Part shown: positions 43,501 to 58,218 of the stretch, one piece after another
Layout: the number at the start of each line of letters is the position of its first letter
How positions within the stretch are numbered: the stretch's first letter is position 1
Assembly: GCF_902686445.1 (NCBI RefSeq)
Contig: NC_062215.1
Coordinates: 24,822,750-24,886,749 of the forward strand
Origin: Sciurus carolinensis
Lineage: Eukaryota; Chordata; Mammalia; Rodentia; Sciuridae
DNA: 64,000 nucleotides
Direction of reading: 5' to 3'
Notes under the pieces: generated by a model
Seen by the model: the letters and a program-made list of their open reading frames with translations, nothing else
What the model was told of the DNA's origin: nothing
Databases searched by the model: none
Translations under genes and position numbers: made by a program

Positions 43501-46500
43501 AACCCTGTACCTCACATGTGTGAGGCAAGTGCTCTACCACTAAGCCACAGCCCAGCCCCCAGAAACATTTTTTTTTTTTTTTTTGCGGTACAGCTGAGCT
43601 ATCTCCCCAGCCCCAGAAAATATTTTTTGATGCATGCCGTTGTGTTACTTTTTCTAATCATAGTGACAGCTACCACTAGTGATAGAGTCTGTAGCATGTT
43701 GGAGTCTGCTCTCCTTCCTTTAAGATATAACTGGGGGGAGGATATAATCACTCCTGTGCTCCATACTCTTTTTCACCATACATTTAAATATTTCCAAGGT
43801 TCCAGAGAAGGGAACTAGCATATCACAAGGGGAGGCTGGGACTATGACTATTCAAGTAGAAGTGCCAAGGACAGAAATTGTAGGTAGATAAAAATTGTTT
43901 CCTTGTTCCAAGGCAGCCATAATTCTTAGGCCTGCCCATGATATTTTGGTCACAGTGCATTAAGAAACTCCAGGATGTGAATGAGGACTCTATAAAATTC
44001 CTGCTTCCTGTACCACCGCAGGCTGCAATGGCTTTGAGATGTTTACAGCAATGGGGTGTATATTAACAAGACTCTAAAATATACCCTAGTCTTTTCTGGT
44101 GAGCTTTTGGTATAGCCTTTTCAACCTTGTTCCAATTCCTTAATATATAAAAATGGAATTTATTTTTAGTTCTTTCTTTTCCCACTGGGCACAGACAGAG
44201 TCAAAATATGGCAATAAAAGTGATTTTGCTTCTCATTTGCTGAGTATTCTCCCCTTAAAAATACAATGGCTGTCTTTCTATGTCTTTCTATTCTCTAGTG
44301 TCCTTTTATCCTCCAAATAAGTTTTGAGGAATCTTTTACTCCTCTTCATATTTAGTGACAGTATTTTACACTTAGCCAGCTTTCTGCTCTGAGGCATCTT
44401 TTGGTATATTCTTGTCATACAATTCATTGTATTCAGTACCTAGAAGAGGCCATTTTGACTACCAAATTTTTATTTCTTTATCACCAAAAAGCTTACACTG
44501 AGCATGTATTGAGGAAAACACTGAAGACAAACTTTATAGACCTGAACTCTTATGTGGTGCCTCATGATCTAGAACGTTCTTACTCTTGCCCCTCTGCCCC
44601 TAACACACACATATTTTTTTTAAATGCATTTAAAAATACCAAGTTGGTATGTAAAGAGGCTGAATTAGACAGAGTAGAGGACAAACAAATGTAGAGGGTA
44701 CGTTAGGAGGGCTTTCTGATTTAGAAGTTCTAAGAGCACCATTGCAAGAAGGTAGCAGGACCTAGGTTCTCAATCTCAGAACCTTTTTATCCCATCATTC
44801 TCATTCAGGTATGTGTCTGTCTTGGAGATAGAATTTGGAGCTCATGTCCTGGGTGTTGAAGATCTAGTTTTTATACTTATAATTTTTTTTTTTTTTTTTT
44901 TTTGCGGTACTGGGGATCGAACCCAGGGCCTTGTGCTTGCAAGGCAAGCACTCTACCGACTGAGCTATCTCCCCAGCCCCTAAACTAATATTTTGAACTG
45001 TGTATGCGCATCTCAGTTTTTAGTTGTGTCAAACATTTTTCCATATAAAGTTATCGTAAGTCGAAAAACATGAATCTTATCATAATGAACTTATTCTATT
45101 TTATTTTTAACATACACACAAGTAAAATATAAGTGCATTTTAAGATGATATAGCCCAGGTAAGACTTTTTCTCCAAACCCTGTCAGGTGCCAAATGAAAC
45201 CTTCTTGTCATTACAGGTGGGATGGAAGACAACCCGTGAGTATTACACCTTCATGTGGGTTGCTTTGCCTAGTGACATAAACAACGAATCAACCAAACAG
45301 CAGGAAGTCCAATTCAAAGGTGAGAAAAATACTAGATCAAAGATGTTGAAAACAGTAGCCAAGACTAAATTCTCTTGAATTTGAGCTTGTTGGGGCAAAT
45401 AAAATTATTTCCAGATTTAAAAATTTAGAATAGACCTTATTTTGGATTGCTGTGTTTTCAGCTTATTACCTGCCTAAGGATGATGAGTATTACCAGTTCT
45501 GCTATGTGGATCAGGATGGTGTGGTCCGGGGAGCAAGTATCCCTTTCCAGTTCCGTCCAGAAAGTGAGGAAGACATCCTGGTTGTTACTACTAAGGTCTG
45601 TAATCATCTCAAATCCTTCCCACCCTAAGAGTAACAATTCCAAGATAGGGTAGAATTTAAGTCCATAAGGCCTTATCTTTTTTTTCAGTACCAGGGATTG
45701 AACCCAAGGGTGCTTAACCACTGAACCACTTCCCCAGCCTTTGTATTTTTTATTTTGAGACAGTGTCTTAAGTTATGTAGAGTTTCACTAAATTACTGAG
45801 ACTGACTTTGAACTTTCCATCCTCCTGCCTTAGCCTCCTGAGCCACTGGGATTATAGGCGTGTGCCACCATGCCTGGTGAATCAATCAATAAGGCTTATA
45901 AAAAATTTTTTTTTTTTTGGTACCGGGGATTGAACCCGGGAGAGTTTAACCATTAAGGCACATCCCAGCCCTTTTAAAAAATATTTTATTTGCTGAGTTG
46001 CTAAAACTGGATTTGAATTTGTGATCCTCCTGTGTCAGCCTCCTGAGCCACTGGATGTATAGGCTGGGATTATAGGCATGTGCCACCGTGCCCCACAAGG
46101 CTTTATGGAATATTTAACAGATACTGTTGGGGAAAACCTATAGAGTACCCACTTTAACCCACCAAGGAATATTAAAAAGAATCATAACAATTAAGTGAAT
46201 TCTCCCTTCTCTAGAACTTTCTCTAACTTAGTTGACATTCAGTTATCCCCTTAACTTTTCTAGGTACTTAATTTTTGTCATCTGTGTGTCCTAAGACCAC
46301 AGTAAATGTAAAAGCTCCACCAAGGAGAGAAGCACCAAATAGTCTTCTTTGTATCCTCCCAGTTCTGACCCAGAGCCTGTAAATACATGATTATTAGATT
46401 CATTTACTAACTCATCTGTCAGGACACTTATTTTTCACTAGAGATGCTATGAAAAACCAATTAAAACACTGTACCTGCTGTGCTGGGCACTGTGGAGCAC

Positions 46501-49500
46501 AACTGTAATCCCAGTAACTTAGGAGGCTGAGGCAGAAAGGATCACAAGTTCAAAACCAGACTCAACAATTTAGGGAAGCCCTAAGCAACTTAGTGAGACC
46601 TTGTATCAAAATAAAATATAAAAAGGGCTGGGGATGTAGCTCATTGGTTAAGTGCCCCTGGGTTCAATACCTAGTACCAGAGAACAAAAATAAATAAATA
46701 AATAAAACTGTACCACCCAGGCATGGTAACTTATTCCTATAATCCCAGTGGCTCCAGAGGCTGAGGCAGGAGGGTGGCAGATTTGAAGCCAGCCTCAGCA
46801 ACTTAGTGAGGCTGTAAGGCTGTAAGCAACCTAGTGAGACCCTGTCTCAAAATAAAAAATAAAAAGGGGTGGGGAGGGTTGTGGCTTAGTGGTTAAGCAC
46901 CCTTGAGTTCAATCCCTGACACCAAACAAATAAACAAACAAAAACCCCACTGTACCTGGCTTCAAGTCCTTTGAGAAAGACAAATAATACTATGAATCTA
47001 TAAGAATCATCTGTATTCTTCTCTCATTTCCCCTTGTAACTTTTTATGGCCGTTATTTTTGCTTTTCTTTTCTTTCATGCTAATGGCAGGCATAATGCTG
47101 CAATTATACAGACACACCTCTGCTTGCATACATACTGAGGAGCTGCTCCCATTGGGATACATAAATGTCATTCCAGTGAGTGAGACTCAGTTAGACCCTC
47201 ACCATCCCAGTATATGGGAATTTTTTACTAGAATATAGTATGTGGAATGTTCTTTTGTAGGGAAAGGTGGAAGAGATTGAGCAGCACAACAAGGAGCTTT
47301 GCAAAGAAAACCAGGAGCTGAAGGACAGCTGTGCCAGCCTCCAGAAGCAGAACTCAGACCTGCAGGCTGAGCTCCAACAGAAGCAGGTATGACTGCTAGT
47401 TAAAGGTGAACTTGGAACATGAAGATCAGAATTAGATAGTATCTCTTGCCCAGCATTGTTTTCTGTTTTACTTATGATCTCAATCCCTTATGCCAATATT
47501 TTTTGAATAGGCACAGTTTTAAAAGTTTTATATGGATTATTTTATTTATAATAAAAATAAAAATTAACCTTCCTAAACTCAGATTACTCATCTACCAAAT
47601 AGTGTCACTGTTATTATCCCAGTTTTGTAGATGAGTAAGTAATCTAAGATTTAGGAGAGTTAAGTAATCAATGATGGAGCACAAGATTCAAACTCAGGTA
47701 GTCTGTTTCTGCCTTTTGTGTATTTATAATTTGAAATATTTTCTTTTAATTAACTAGAACGTAAACATCAAGAGGGAGAAGAGTTAGTATTCACGTAAGG
47801 TTATAGATTATTCTCTTTGATGTTTCTCCACTTTTGAATCATCCTCCAAATCAGCAAGCAAGGAATGAGTTGATAATGCTAGAAGCTAAGCTAAAGAAAA
47901 TTTTCTCTACATGCTATGTGCAATAACTTTGAGAAACTTGTAGCTAAAAGCAGGGAGTTGACATTGACATGTGAGGTTGACTTTAGTGCAAAAGGAAACT
48001 GGGAAAGCAAAAACAAATGTCTAGAACCAGTATGGTGACTGCTAGCCATATTTGGCCATTAAACATTTGAAATGCAGCTGCATTAAGACATGCTGTGATC
48101 ATAAAATATATACCAAATTGCAAAAACTTAGTATGAAAAATAGAAAATATCTCATTTTTTATTGTTTACATGATTATAATTAAATTATGTTTTAGCTACA
48201 TTGGATTTAAAAATATTTTCACGATGGGCATGGTGGTACATGCCTGTAATGGGAGGCTGAGGCAGGAGGATCACGAGTTCAAAGCCATCCTCAGCAATGG
48301 CAAGGCACTGAGTTGCCCTGTCTCTAAATAAAATACAAAATAGGGCTGGGGATGTGGCTTAGTGGTTGATTGACCTTGAGTTCAATCCCCGGTACCAAAA
48401 CAAAGCAAAACAAAAAGCAGCGAGACCCCGTCTCTAAATAAATTTTTTTAAAAAAGAGGCTGGTGATGTGACCCAGTGGTTAAGCACCCCTGGGTTCAAT
48501 CCTGGTACAAAAAAAAAAAAAATTTTTTTTTCATATGGAAATGTCTTTACTTGGATATTTCATTTACTGCTGTATCATGCCATGCCTAATATGCAGTAAA
48601 TACTCAATAAATATTTGTTGACTGCCTAAAATAATAAAGTGTCTTAGAAATGATCTGTCCCTTTGATGATGTTTCAATTTATAGGAGGAACTGGAAACTC
48701 TACAGAGTATCAATAAGAAATTGGAACAGAAAGTGAAAGAGCAGAAGGCCTGTTGGGAGACTGAGCTGCTTCAGTGAGTGTGTCCTATAATTCTTGGATA
48801 GGAGGAGCTGCTATATCATAAGGACTGTCACATAGAGTCAGATCAGATTTCTGGAATTTGTTAGAGAACATTTCTATTGACAGTGATAGACGTGATTAAC
48901 TCTGTAGACTTAGGGCCAGGTCAGCCTTAAATCAGTTATGCCTAGGGGAGCTGACCTGGAATAATCAGTGAATATTTCACATAGTTATCCCCATCTTCAC
49001 AGACTGAAAGAACATAACCAGAAGGTATCCTCAGAAAATGAGAAGATGGGAATCAGAGTGGATCAGCTTCAGGTAGGTAAAGTTATAGCTTTGCCAAAGG
49101 GTATTTCCTTAGCTTTGCCACCACCCTAATCTGGTAGCCTGGGAAGATGCATTGCATTGTACTAAGTGCCAAATGGCATACCTTTCAGAGCATCAGACTA
49201 GAGTTTCAGGTTTATATGTTTTCCATTCTTGAAACAGGTGACTCCCACCCATACTTTTTTTAAATAGTTATAGCCCACAAGGAACTGAATAACTTGTTCA
49301 AAATTTATGTATTATAAACTCTTACGATGGATGATGGACATCTATACCATGGTTTTCAAACCCTTTTCTTTTAGCTGTGAAATATTTTCAGGCCAGCTTG
49401 GGGGACTGAGACAAGAGGTTTGCTACTTCAAAGTCAGCCTCAGCAACCTAGCAAGGCCCTAAGCAACTCAGCAAGACCCTGTCTCTAAATAAAATATGAA

Positions 49501-50179
49501 AAAGGGTTGGGGATATGACTCAGTGGTTAAGCACCCCTGAGTTCAATTCCCTGTACAAAAAAAAAAAAAAAAGATCTTTTCAGACAAAATCTTATTCAAA
49601 AGCCTGTACTGCTGTCATTTTTAGGAATCTGTGCCTTAAAGTAGGGCTTTAATGTAAAGAGTGGTTCATTTTATTTTACTCAGGTGAGTCAGATTCTTGG
49701 GACTTAAGGTAGAGCTGAAAAGTAAGAGTTCTAAGGGATTTGGCAGTTTCTAGGGAAACACATTTCTTTGTTTTTATATATTAAAGTTTTAGCATTGTTC
49801 CTGGTTAGTTTTCCTTTTTATCTTGGTGTTATATTCACTACTTTTGCTTTAGGCCCAACTGTCAACTCAAGAGAAGGAAATGGAGAAGCTTGTTCAGGGA
49901 GATCAAGATAAGGCAGAACAGTTGGAACATCTGAAAAAGGAAAATGGCCAACTATTCCTCAGTTTGACTGAACAGGTAAAGTCATGGAAGAAATATTTTT
50001 AGTCATTTACAAGAAAGTATACATTGTTCTTTCTTTGTGATATACCTGAATATCTGTGACTGTGGGAAAGATCTCAGAGAAAACCATCTTATGCAAAATT
50101 TTCTCACGACTTTACTAGGCAACTAAGAGATAGCTTTCCCTCTGCATCCTGCTTGTTCATGAGTTCAGCAGGCCCTTCC

Positions 50180-50226
<47 letters not shown>

Positions 50227-53200
50227 CTGCCAGTGATACTGAAATCTGTTTTTTGTTTTTATTTTTTTGCAGAGGGAGCAGCAGAAGAAGCTCCAGCAGA
50301 TAGTGGAGGATATGAAGCAGAAAGAAACTACAACAACGAAGAAACAGCAGGAGTTAATGGCACGTCTGTTTTTGCGTGGCTCTGTGGGAGGGAGCCTGAA
50401 GAAAGGGAGGAATGAGGGTCTGTTTTCAGGTGTGGAAGAGGATAAACAAGACAGATTAGAATAACATTCACTTTTGGATATTTTACTTGCTACCCAAAAG
50501 GATAGAGAATCTGCCATTTACAAAATGTTTAGGAGAGGTGGGCATGTATAATGTGTGATGAGTGATAAAGGAATATTGAAAATTAAACATCATGACAAGT
50601 TATAACAAATAGATTCTGGGGCTAGGAATCACACAGACTAACTCCTGCTCCCTCCTAAAGTGTTATTGTGGGGCAGACAAATTAATGGTTACAAATAGCT
50701 CTATAACAGGTAACTACAACAACACTCAAAGCAAATTTTATCATAATTAATATATAACAATTATTATTATAAATCATTCTGAATTACAGCAATATAATAG
50801 TGAATACCTAACTGGCTAATAATTTCCTGTAACTAACTAACAATTTCCTATAATATATTGTTGAAAAGAAGCCTCATGGTGCCGACAGGTACCTGGAAGG
50901 TTTATTTTCTAAATTGCTATAAGGTCATGAGAAGTCGTGTTTGAGGGTACAACTATTGGAATATAACTCACATCATATATACATTGTTCATAAGTCAAGT
51001 ATATTCAGTCAATTGGGTTTTTTTAACCTTTATTCTGTTTATTTTTATGTGATGCTGAGGACTGCACTAAGTACCTCACATGTGCAAGGCAGTTGCTCTA
51101 CCACCAAGTTACAATCCCAGCCCTTCAGTTAGTTTTTGAGTACCTACTATATAAGATAAAGTAGGCTTAGGTGGAAGGATCACTTGAGCCCAGAAGTTCA
51201 ATATCAGCCTGAGCACCTGAGCCACATAGCAAGAGTCCATCTCAAAAAAAGAAAGAAAGAAAGGAAAATGTTTTATTTGGCTTAGGGGGTACCTTTTTAG
51301 AAAATGAATTGGTTACCAAAATTTGAAGATAATCTGAGAATATTTCTCATAAAAAAATTATGTTTCACCTGGTGGCTGTGGTAAATGCCTTTAATTCCAG
51401 CAGCTCCAGAGTCTGAGGCAGGAGGATCACAAGTTCAAAGCCAGCCTCAGCAAAAGTGAGGCCCTAAGCAACTTAGTGAGACCCTGTCTCAAAATTAAAA
51501 GGGGCTGGACATGTGCTCAGTGGTTAAACCCCCCAAGTTCAATCCCTAGTACCTCCCCACAAAAAAAATTATGTTTCTAGCATTTTTTGAAAAATTAGAT
51601 TATCTGTCAACCCTGAGCCCACATTCCTTCACAGCAGCAATATATGAAGCTGAGTAACTATATACACTTTGGATGAGTTATTTGTACTCCATTTGGCTGC
51701 AGTCTTCACTGGGTATTTTTGTTTTGTTTTTTTGTGGTACTGGGGATTGAACCCAGGGCCTGGCACGTACTAAGCAAGTATTCTGCCACTGACTACATCC
51801 TCAGCCCTTTTAAAATTTTGAGACAGGGTCTCAGTAAGTTGCAGAGGCTGGCCTCAAATTGTGATTCTGCCTTAGACTTCCTAGTAACTGGGATAACAGG
51901 TATGAGCCACCACACCCAGCTTCAATGTTTTTTTTATTTATTTGTTTGTTTGGTGCTGGGGATTGAACCAGCTTACATATGATAAGCATGTGCTCTACCA
52001 CTGAGCTACACCCCAGCTCAGTCTTCACTGGTTGCATTTAACTTTTTCATTCACTTAACCACTTGCCTGGTCCCTTAAGCACATTTGAGTTAGTGATGTC
52101 TGATGTAGCAAAGAAATTATTATTTTTTTATTAAGACTTATTGTATAAATGAATGTTACTGTGCTGTTTCTATACATGCATATATTATGCATTGATCATG
52201 TCTAACCTCCCTTCTACCCTCTCACCCTCCCCTCTCTCTTCCTCCTCCAGACCCCCTTCCAAGACCCTAAAAGTCTCTCAAGAAATTAGTTTTAGTCTAT
52301 AGTCATTCAGAGGTTTGAAGCTCCCTATGACAGGTCTGGGTTTCCTTGGTTTTTATGGAATATTTTTCAAGATCCAAGGACTCTCCACCTGTCCAATCAC
52401 AATTCTTTATTTCTCATGCATCCAAAAAGGCCTCTAACTATGAGGACTGTGTGTCTTATACTTCAGGAGCCTAGGAACAAGAAAACAACAGTGGAGGAGC
52501 AGTTAGTACAAGAGGTGGAACGCCTAAAGGCAAAGGTAGAGGCCGGGAAAGCCTGTTTCTTAGAGAAGTACAAAGAGTGCCAACGACTCCACAAACAGAT
52601 CAGGCAACTCAGGGCTGCTGCACTGGTAGGTGATAGAGATAAGGGGCCCAGGAAAGCAAGGGGAATGAAGGTTTGTGATTCTTTGACCAAGTCCCCAAAA
52701 TGTACACCTTTGTTAAGAAGAAAAATTTCCTACTAGAAAGGGAGGGATGGAGTAAGAAACCAGAAGCCAGCCTGGGGTGTTTCTGGAAATATAGGCCTCA
52801 GCCTAGCCATGGGTCTCAGGGAAGTTTTTTAACCACTGAGCCGGTTTTGTGCAGACTCAGTCCTTTCTTATTTCTGCCTTTTGAGGAAGTGAAGCAGGAC
52901 CAGAAGAGCCAGCAGGAGCCAGTGGGGATGGGGAGCAAGGAGCCTGCAGTCAGCACTGTCATCGGGTAGCCCCCTCTCGCATTACTACCTCAGGGTCGGC
53001 TAGCAGCGCACAGCAGTTTGGGCACCAGCATTCAAATAAAAAATCTTGGAACAAAAACCACAACAAGTAGGATTAGCTTTAGTGTGTTTGTGAGGTACGC
53101 GCACGTGTGTTTATACAAGTAGGAGATGGAAAAAACTGAAGCATGAACCTAGTTAGGTCAACCCATCATTCTGGGAAGCTCAAGACCCCAGTCTGGGTTC

Positions 53201-56200
53201 CTTGCAGCCTGGGACAAGTGCCTTCCAGTGTTCCTTCTTCCCCAGTGGAACTTGAGCCCAGATACCTGTCCTAACCCTGGGAGGGAATCACACCAACCTG
53301 AAGCTAAGTGCTACAGGTTTTATGGAGTGAGGTGCTTATTCAAAATGAACAGGATTGTTTCATGGTTGTATGGGATTAAACAAGCTCCCTTTTACCCTGA
53401 TTCTGATATGTCAGTCTTGAGGTTTCCCCAAGCTTACTTTTTCTCTTTAAGTCACTTAGTCACAGCTACACCAAATAAAATGCCAGTTCAGGCCTTCCAG
53501 CATTTGATTAAGTGACTTCTGTAAGTCAATACCCCATTGTACCACTCCTTCCTCTGAAGTCCCTCTCCTCTACCTCAATCCCACCCCTTTGGAAAGCCAG
53601 ATCCTCTACAGTCTCCCACCGGGGACCCAGATTGCAATATGTGATCCTAATTCTAATTTTTAAATTATTGACAGGATGAGAATTTCGAACTGTCAAGAAG
53701 ACTGAGTGAGAACAAGATTATATGTGATGTTCTGCAGAGAGAGAAAGAGAGAATGGAAAAAGAAAATGATGTAAGTGTTTGGAAAAAGGCAGGAAAACCC
53801 AAAGTTTTAAGGGGAAGGAGCAGTGTATCCCAGCAATGCAGTGATAAAGTAGAAAGTTGAACAGTGGGTGAAACTGTCCCAAAATCTAGTTTCCTTATCT
53901 ACCACAAAACCATCTCTCTGTTCTAAAACTGAAACTTGTTTGGCATGGCAGTAGTCATCTTGAAAGAAGTAACCCTGCTGAAGACCTAATTTACTGCTTT
54001 TAACTTCATAACTATTTTAAGTACTGTCTTTGGGAGGGAGGGTATGACCCTACATCAAATTTATGTTAACTGAGGGATCCCTTTCCTTTAGCATGACTTT
54101 TTCCTTTTTCTTTGCTGCCAAACCAGGAGAAGTGGTTGTCTGTGCCAATGCTGGACCCATGGTAGGCTGCTATAGATGCTGTGCATTCATTTACTAATCA
54201 GTTAATTCACTCATCCAAACAGTATTGGTTATCTTCTGTGTGTTAAGTGCTGTTGTTATTATTGATTGATTTGATTGATTGACTGATTGCAGTTACAGCA
54301 AATAAAGTGATTTACTTGAAGTCATTCTCATGCCCATCATCAAAGACCCAGCTGTTCATGCATTCTCACTGTTATTAGAGCTATAGTTCTCGCAATACTA
54401 TATGTTCTTTGCGGGGAGGGGATGGTACTATGAATTGAACCCAGAAGTCCTGTGCCACTGAGCCAAACTCCCAGGTTTATTTTGAGACAGTCCCACTAGA
54501 TTGCTGAGGCTGACCTTTTGCTTTTGAATTTGCTATCCTCTGAGTCCTTGGATTACAGGCATGTATCCATATGACTAGCTCCTGCATCTCTATACTTTTG
54601 TAACCCTTTCAAGCTATGCCTCCAAGTGACTACTTCTACTTTTTTTTCTTTTCTAAATTGTGGTTAAAAAACCATATAACATAAAAATGTACTGTCTTAA
54701 TAATTTTAGCATACAGTTTTAAGTATATTCACATTGTTGTATAACAGATCTCCAGAACTTTTCATCTTGTAGCACTGAAACACCATAAACACTAATTTCC
54801 CCTTGATAATTTCTACTTTTGATTATATTATTTATGCCAATGTGTTTAATGATTGTAGAAGAGCTTTGGGGTCTATTTCTTGTCTCGTCATGCTCAGTCT
54901 CTTGATTTAGATAATTATACTTTGAATTTGAATCCTGTTTTCCTGGGTTAGTCTGATGGTCAAGGGTCAGGTTATATACTCAATCCAGAAGGAGAGAGAG
55001 ATCTGGTATTTGGAAGCTTTGTTCAGAACTGTAGTAAAACCATCTTATGATTTTAAGGGGAAGTTTATTTTCTTTTTTCTAAAAACTACATGCTCTCTGT
55101 GCCACTGGTATCTTCTTCTCTCTCATTCTTGATCTTTCTCATTACCTTCCTTCCACCTTCCCTTCTTGTCTCTCATTGTCTTTATTGGTCTGTCCATTTG
55201 ATGGGATAAAACATGAAGAAAGGAAAATTATATCAGATGAATATTTACATTATGTAAAGAAATCGTTCTAAGAAGAACAATTCTGCTCCTGATAAAATGA
55301 TTTTTTGTCTGTCTCACCCAGTTTATTTAACAATAGGCAATAAGAAATCAAATTTAACAGATCCAAAGTTTATATTTATAAGTAATCAACTTTAATTGCA
55401 TGATTTACAACAGTTGAGGATTTTTGTTTCTATTTTCAAGTTTTATAGAAAGTGTATGGGGTTGGGGAGCAGGGTAAGGAGGAAGAAAGCAGCAAAGAAG
55501 AAACCCCAGGGACATTTTGCATGTTAAAATCATCCCACTGGAATCGTTCCTTATCCTTGTTTTAATATTTTTCCTTTGTTAGATGTAAAAATAACAGAAA
55601 AAATTCTTACAGAAACCATAATATATAATACATCGATTTAGCAGCTGCCCTTATATATTTTAAAAAGTCATTTTTCTTTCTACATGTACAAATTATTTTA
55701 ATAAGTGAAGTTTTATGTTCAAACTTATGGAATAGAAAATTTTCTGGAGCACAAAAGTTGACTTGAGGGGAGGAAAGGGGGGAATATTTTTTAAACATTT
55801 TTAAAAGAATGAATATCTTTGCACCCAGAGGGGGAAAAATGGAATTTTAATATATGTTTATATAAAATATAACAGTTTCAATCTTAATATAGCTCCTTCT
55901 ATATTAAGTATCCAAACACTTTTGCACCACCTCTTTCAGTTTCAGGATATATTAATGATTTAAAATTCTTCTTGTAATAATATAAATGAAATTCAGTAAA
56001 TATATTCAAATTCAGATATAAAGGGCCTGATCTTTGGACTATTGAAACTGTTCTTCCCCCTTTGAAGAATTCTGGATTCTCATTTATTGGGCTTCACAAT
56101 TCTACATTGTTAATTGAGAACTACTTTAGTCAGTTCCTGGTGACTGACCTTTCTCTGTTGTTCTCTTTCAATATGTCTTAAATTCTCTATCTAGCACTTA

Positions 56201-58163
56201 AAGAGAGAGAACAGCAGATTGCTGAGTTACATGGGTCTGGATTTTGACTCTTTGCCATGTCAAGTGCCTACTTCAGATCAAGGATGTGCCGGACAAAATC
56301 CAGGTCTTGTCTATGGAAACCCATATTCTGGTAAGACAATTTTGCCATTCTGACTGGAAAATCCTTGCCTGCATCCCCCACCACTAATTTTTTTTTTTTT
56401 TTTTTTTTGCCTGAGATGCTAATTAAGACCAACCTCATTGTTAAGACTTGCTGGGCAGAAACTGAGGACCCAATAGAAAGATTGCCAGGCAAGAAGTGTT
56501 AATTGAGAAATAAATCTGAATTGAGAAGACGCAAATCAGATCATTCGCCTAGAGGCAGCAGACACAAATTGAGTCCCGCGGCTATATTCCAAATGTATAA
56601 ATCAGAGAAATGTCTTTGTGTAGAAGATATACACATACAAAGTGGAGGAAACTAATTAAGGTTTGGAAAGCAGGTTATGCTGCCCAGAAACTGGCAGTTA
56701 TGGTAGCCCACTGATGTCCCAATCAAGGGGAGCAGGAGTATGCTCCATTGAGACTCCTGAATGGTAGGACAGGAAATAGGGGTGAAAACCAGTAGTTACA
56801 CAGGAACTTGGGGTAACATGTTCCTGCCAAACAGGGAGCTTTTCTCTTTTTTTTCCAAAGGTAATGCAAGACTTTGTTGTACAATTTAAAGCAGTAATGT
56901 TATCTTAAAAGTAACAACCAAATCTTTGCAGTAGATGAAGAACAGGTTTATTTTTTGCTTAAAAATATTTTTAAGCATCTTTGCATTATCTCTCCTTCTC
57001 CCAACATGGTAACCTCAGCAAAAAAAGAATAAAAAGGAAGCAAAGGACTATTTATCTAATGGACTTTCTGGCTAGGGATGAAGGGGGACTGGTAGAGGAA
57101 GCACCTGTGTCTCCAGATCAGTCAGCTGGACTGATGAGACAGATGACCTGGCAAGAGATGTTTCCACTGGTTGGCATAGTAGTAATGATGATGACGTGTA
57201 TAAGGCCCCTTCAGTTGACTGCTCCATCCTTCCCAATGCTCCACTGTCTGCTTGGGAATCCAGTATCTACTGGAGCTGCCTTCCTAAATCACCACCCAAC
57301 ATTCTTTTCTAGGGAACCTGCCTATGTTGTGATGGAAGAGTCCATCAAGGAATCTTTTTTTCAGTGCTGAGGACTGAACCCAGGAGCACTCTGCCACTGA
57401 GCTATATCCCCAGCCCTTTATATTTTTTTTTTTTGAGACAGGGTCTCACTAAGTTACTGAGACTGGCTTAGAACTTATGCTCCTCCCACCTTAACCTTCA
57501 GAGTTGTTGGGGTTAAAGGTGTGCACCACTATGCCCAGCCCCTTTAAGGAATTTTTAGAGGATTAAATATCCATGCAGTATGTTTACTACATGAAACCAG
57601 CAATCCAGAGAGGTTAAAGACTTTGGTTATGCTGAGTTTGAGGCACCAGATTCCCTGCTCAGTGCCTTGAATTTCAATGAAAAGTATGTAGCAGGAGAAT
57701 TCAAGTGGGTGTTGCTGATCAAGCACAGAATAAAGATGGGTCATCATTGTATTGGCTGAGGGTAGAAATCAGGATTCTGACAAATCATCTTGTCGCAGGA
57801 AGTTTTTAATGAATACCTGCATATAAGAGGTGATAATAGCGTATGAAATTAGTTTCTTATGTGCTGTATAGATGATCACATTAGCAAATAGAGGAAGGAA
57901 AGCAATGAATGTAGAAAAATTTTCAATAACATCCAAAAGAATTGACAGAGCCAGTTGTGGTAGTACAATCCTACAATCTCAGCAACTCAGGAGACTGAGT
58001 CTGGAGGATCACAAATTTGAGTTCAACCTGGGCAATTTAGTGAGATTCTGTCTCAAAATTAAAAAAAAAAAAAGGGGGGGCGGGACTGGGGATGTAGCTC
58101 AGTTGGTAGAGTGCTTGCCTGGAAAGCATAAGGCCCTAGGTTCAATCCCCAGCACCACAAAAA

Positions 58164-58218
<55 letters not shown>

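Noticed and set aside
52700..52969. Whole 89-codon open frame as an independent gene
   Set aside because: Only its end, after a good acceptor at 52886, fits the CALCOCO2 phase; the upstream part reads through intron sequence.
56981..57370. 129-codon plus-strand open frame
   Set aside because: It has no recognised domain or fitting splice sites, lies in a CALCOCO2 intron and ends in a SINE.
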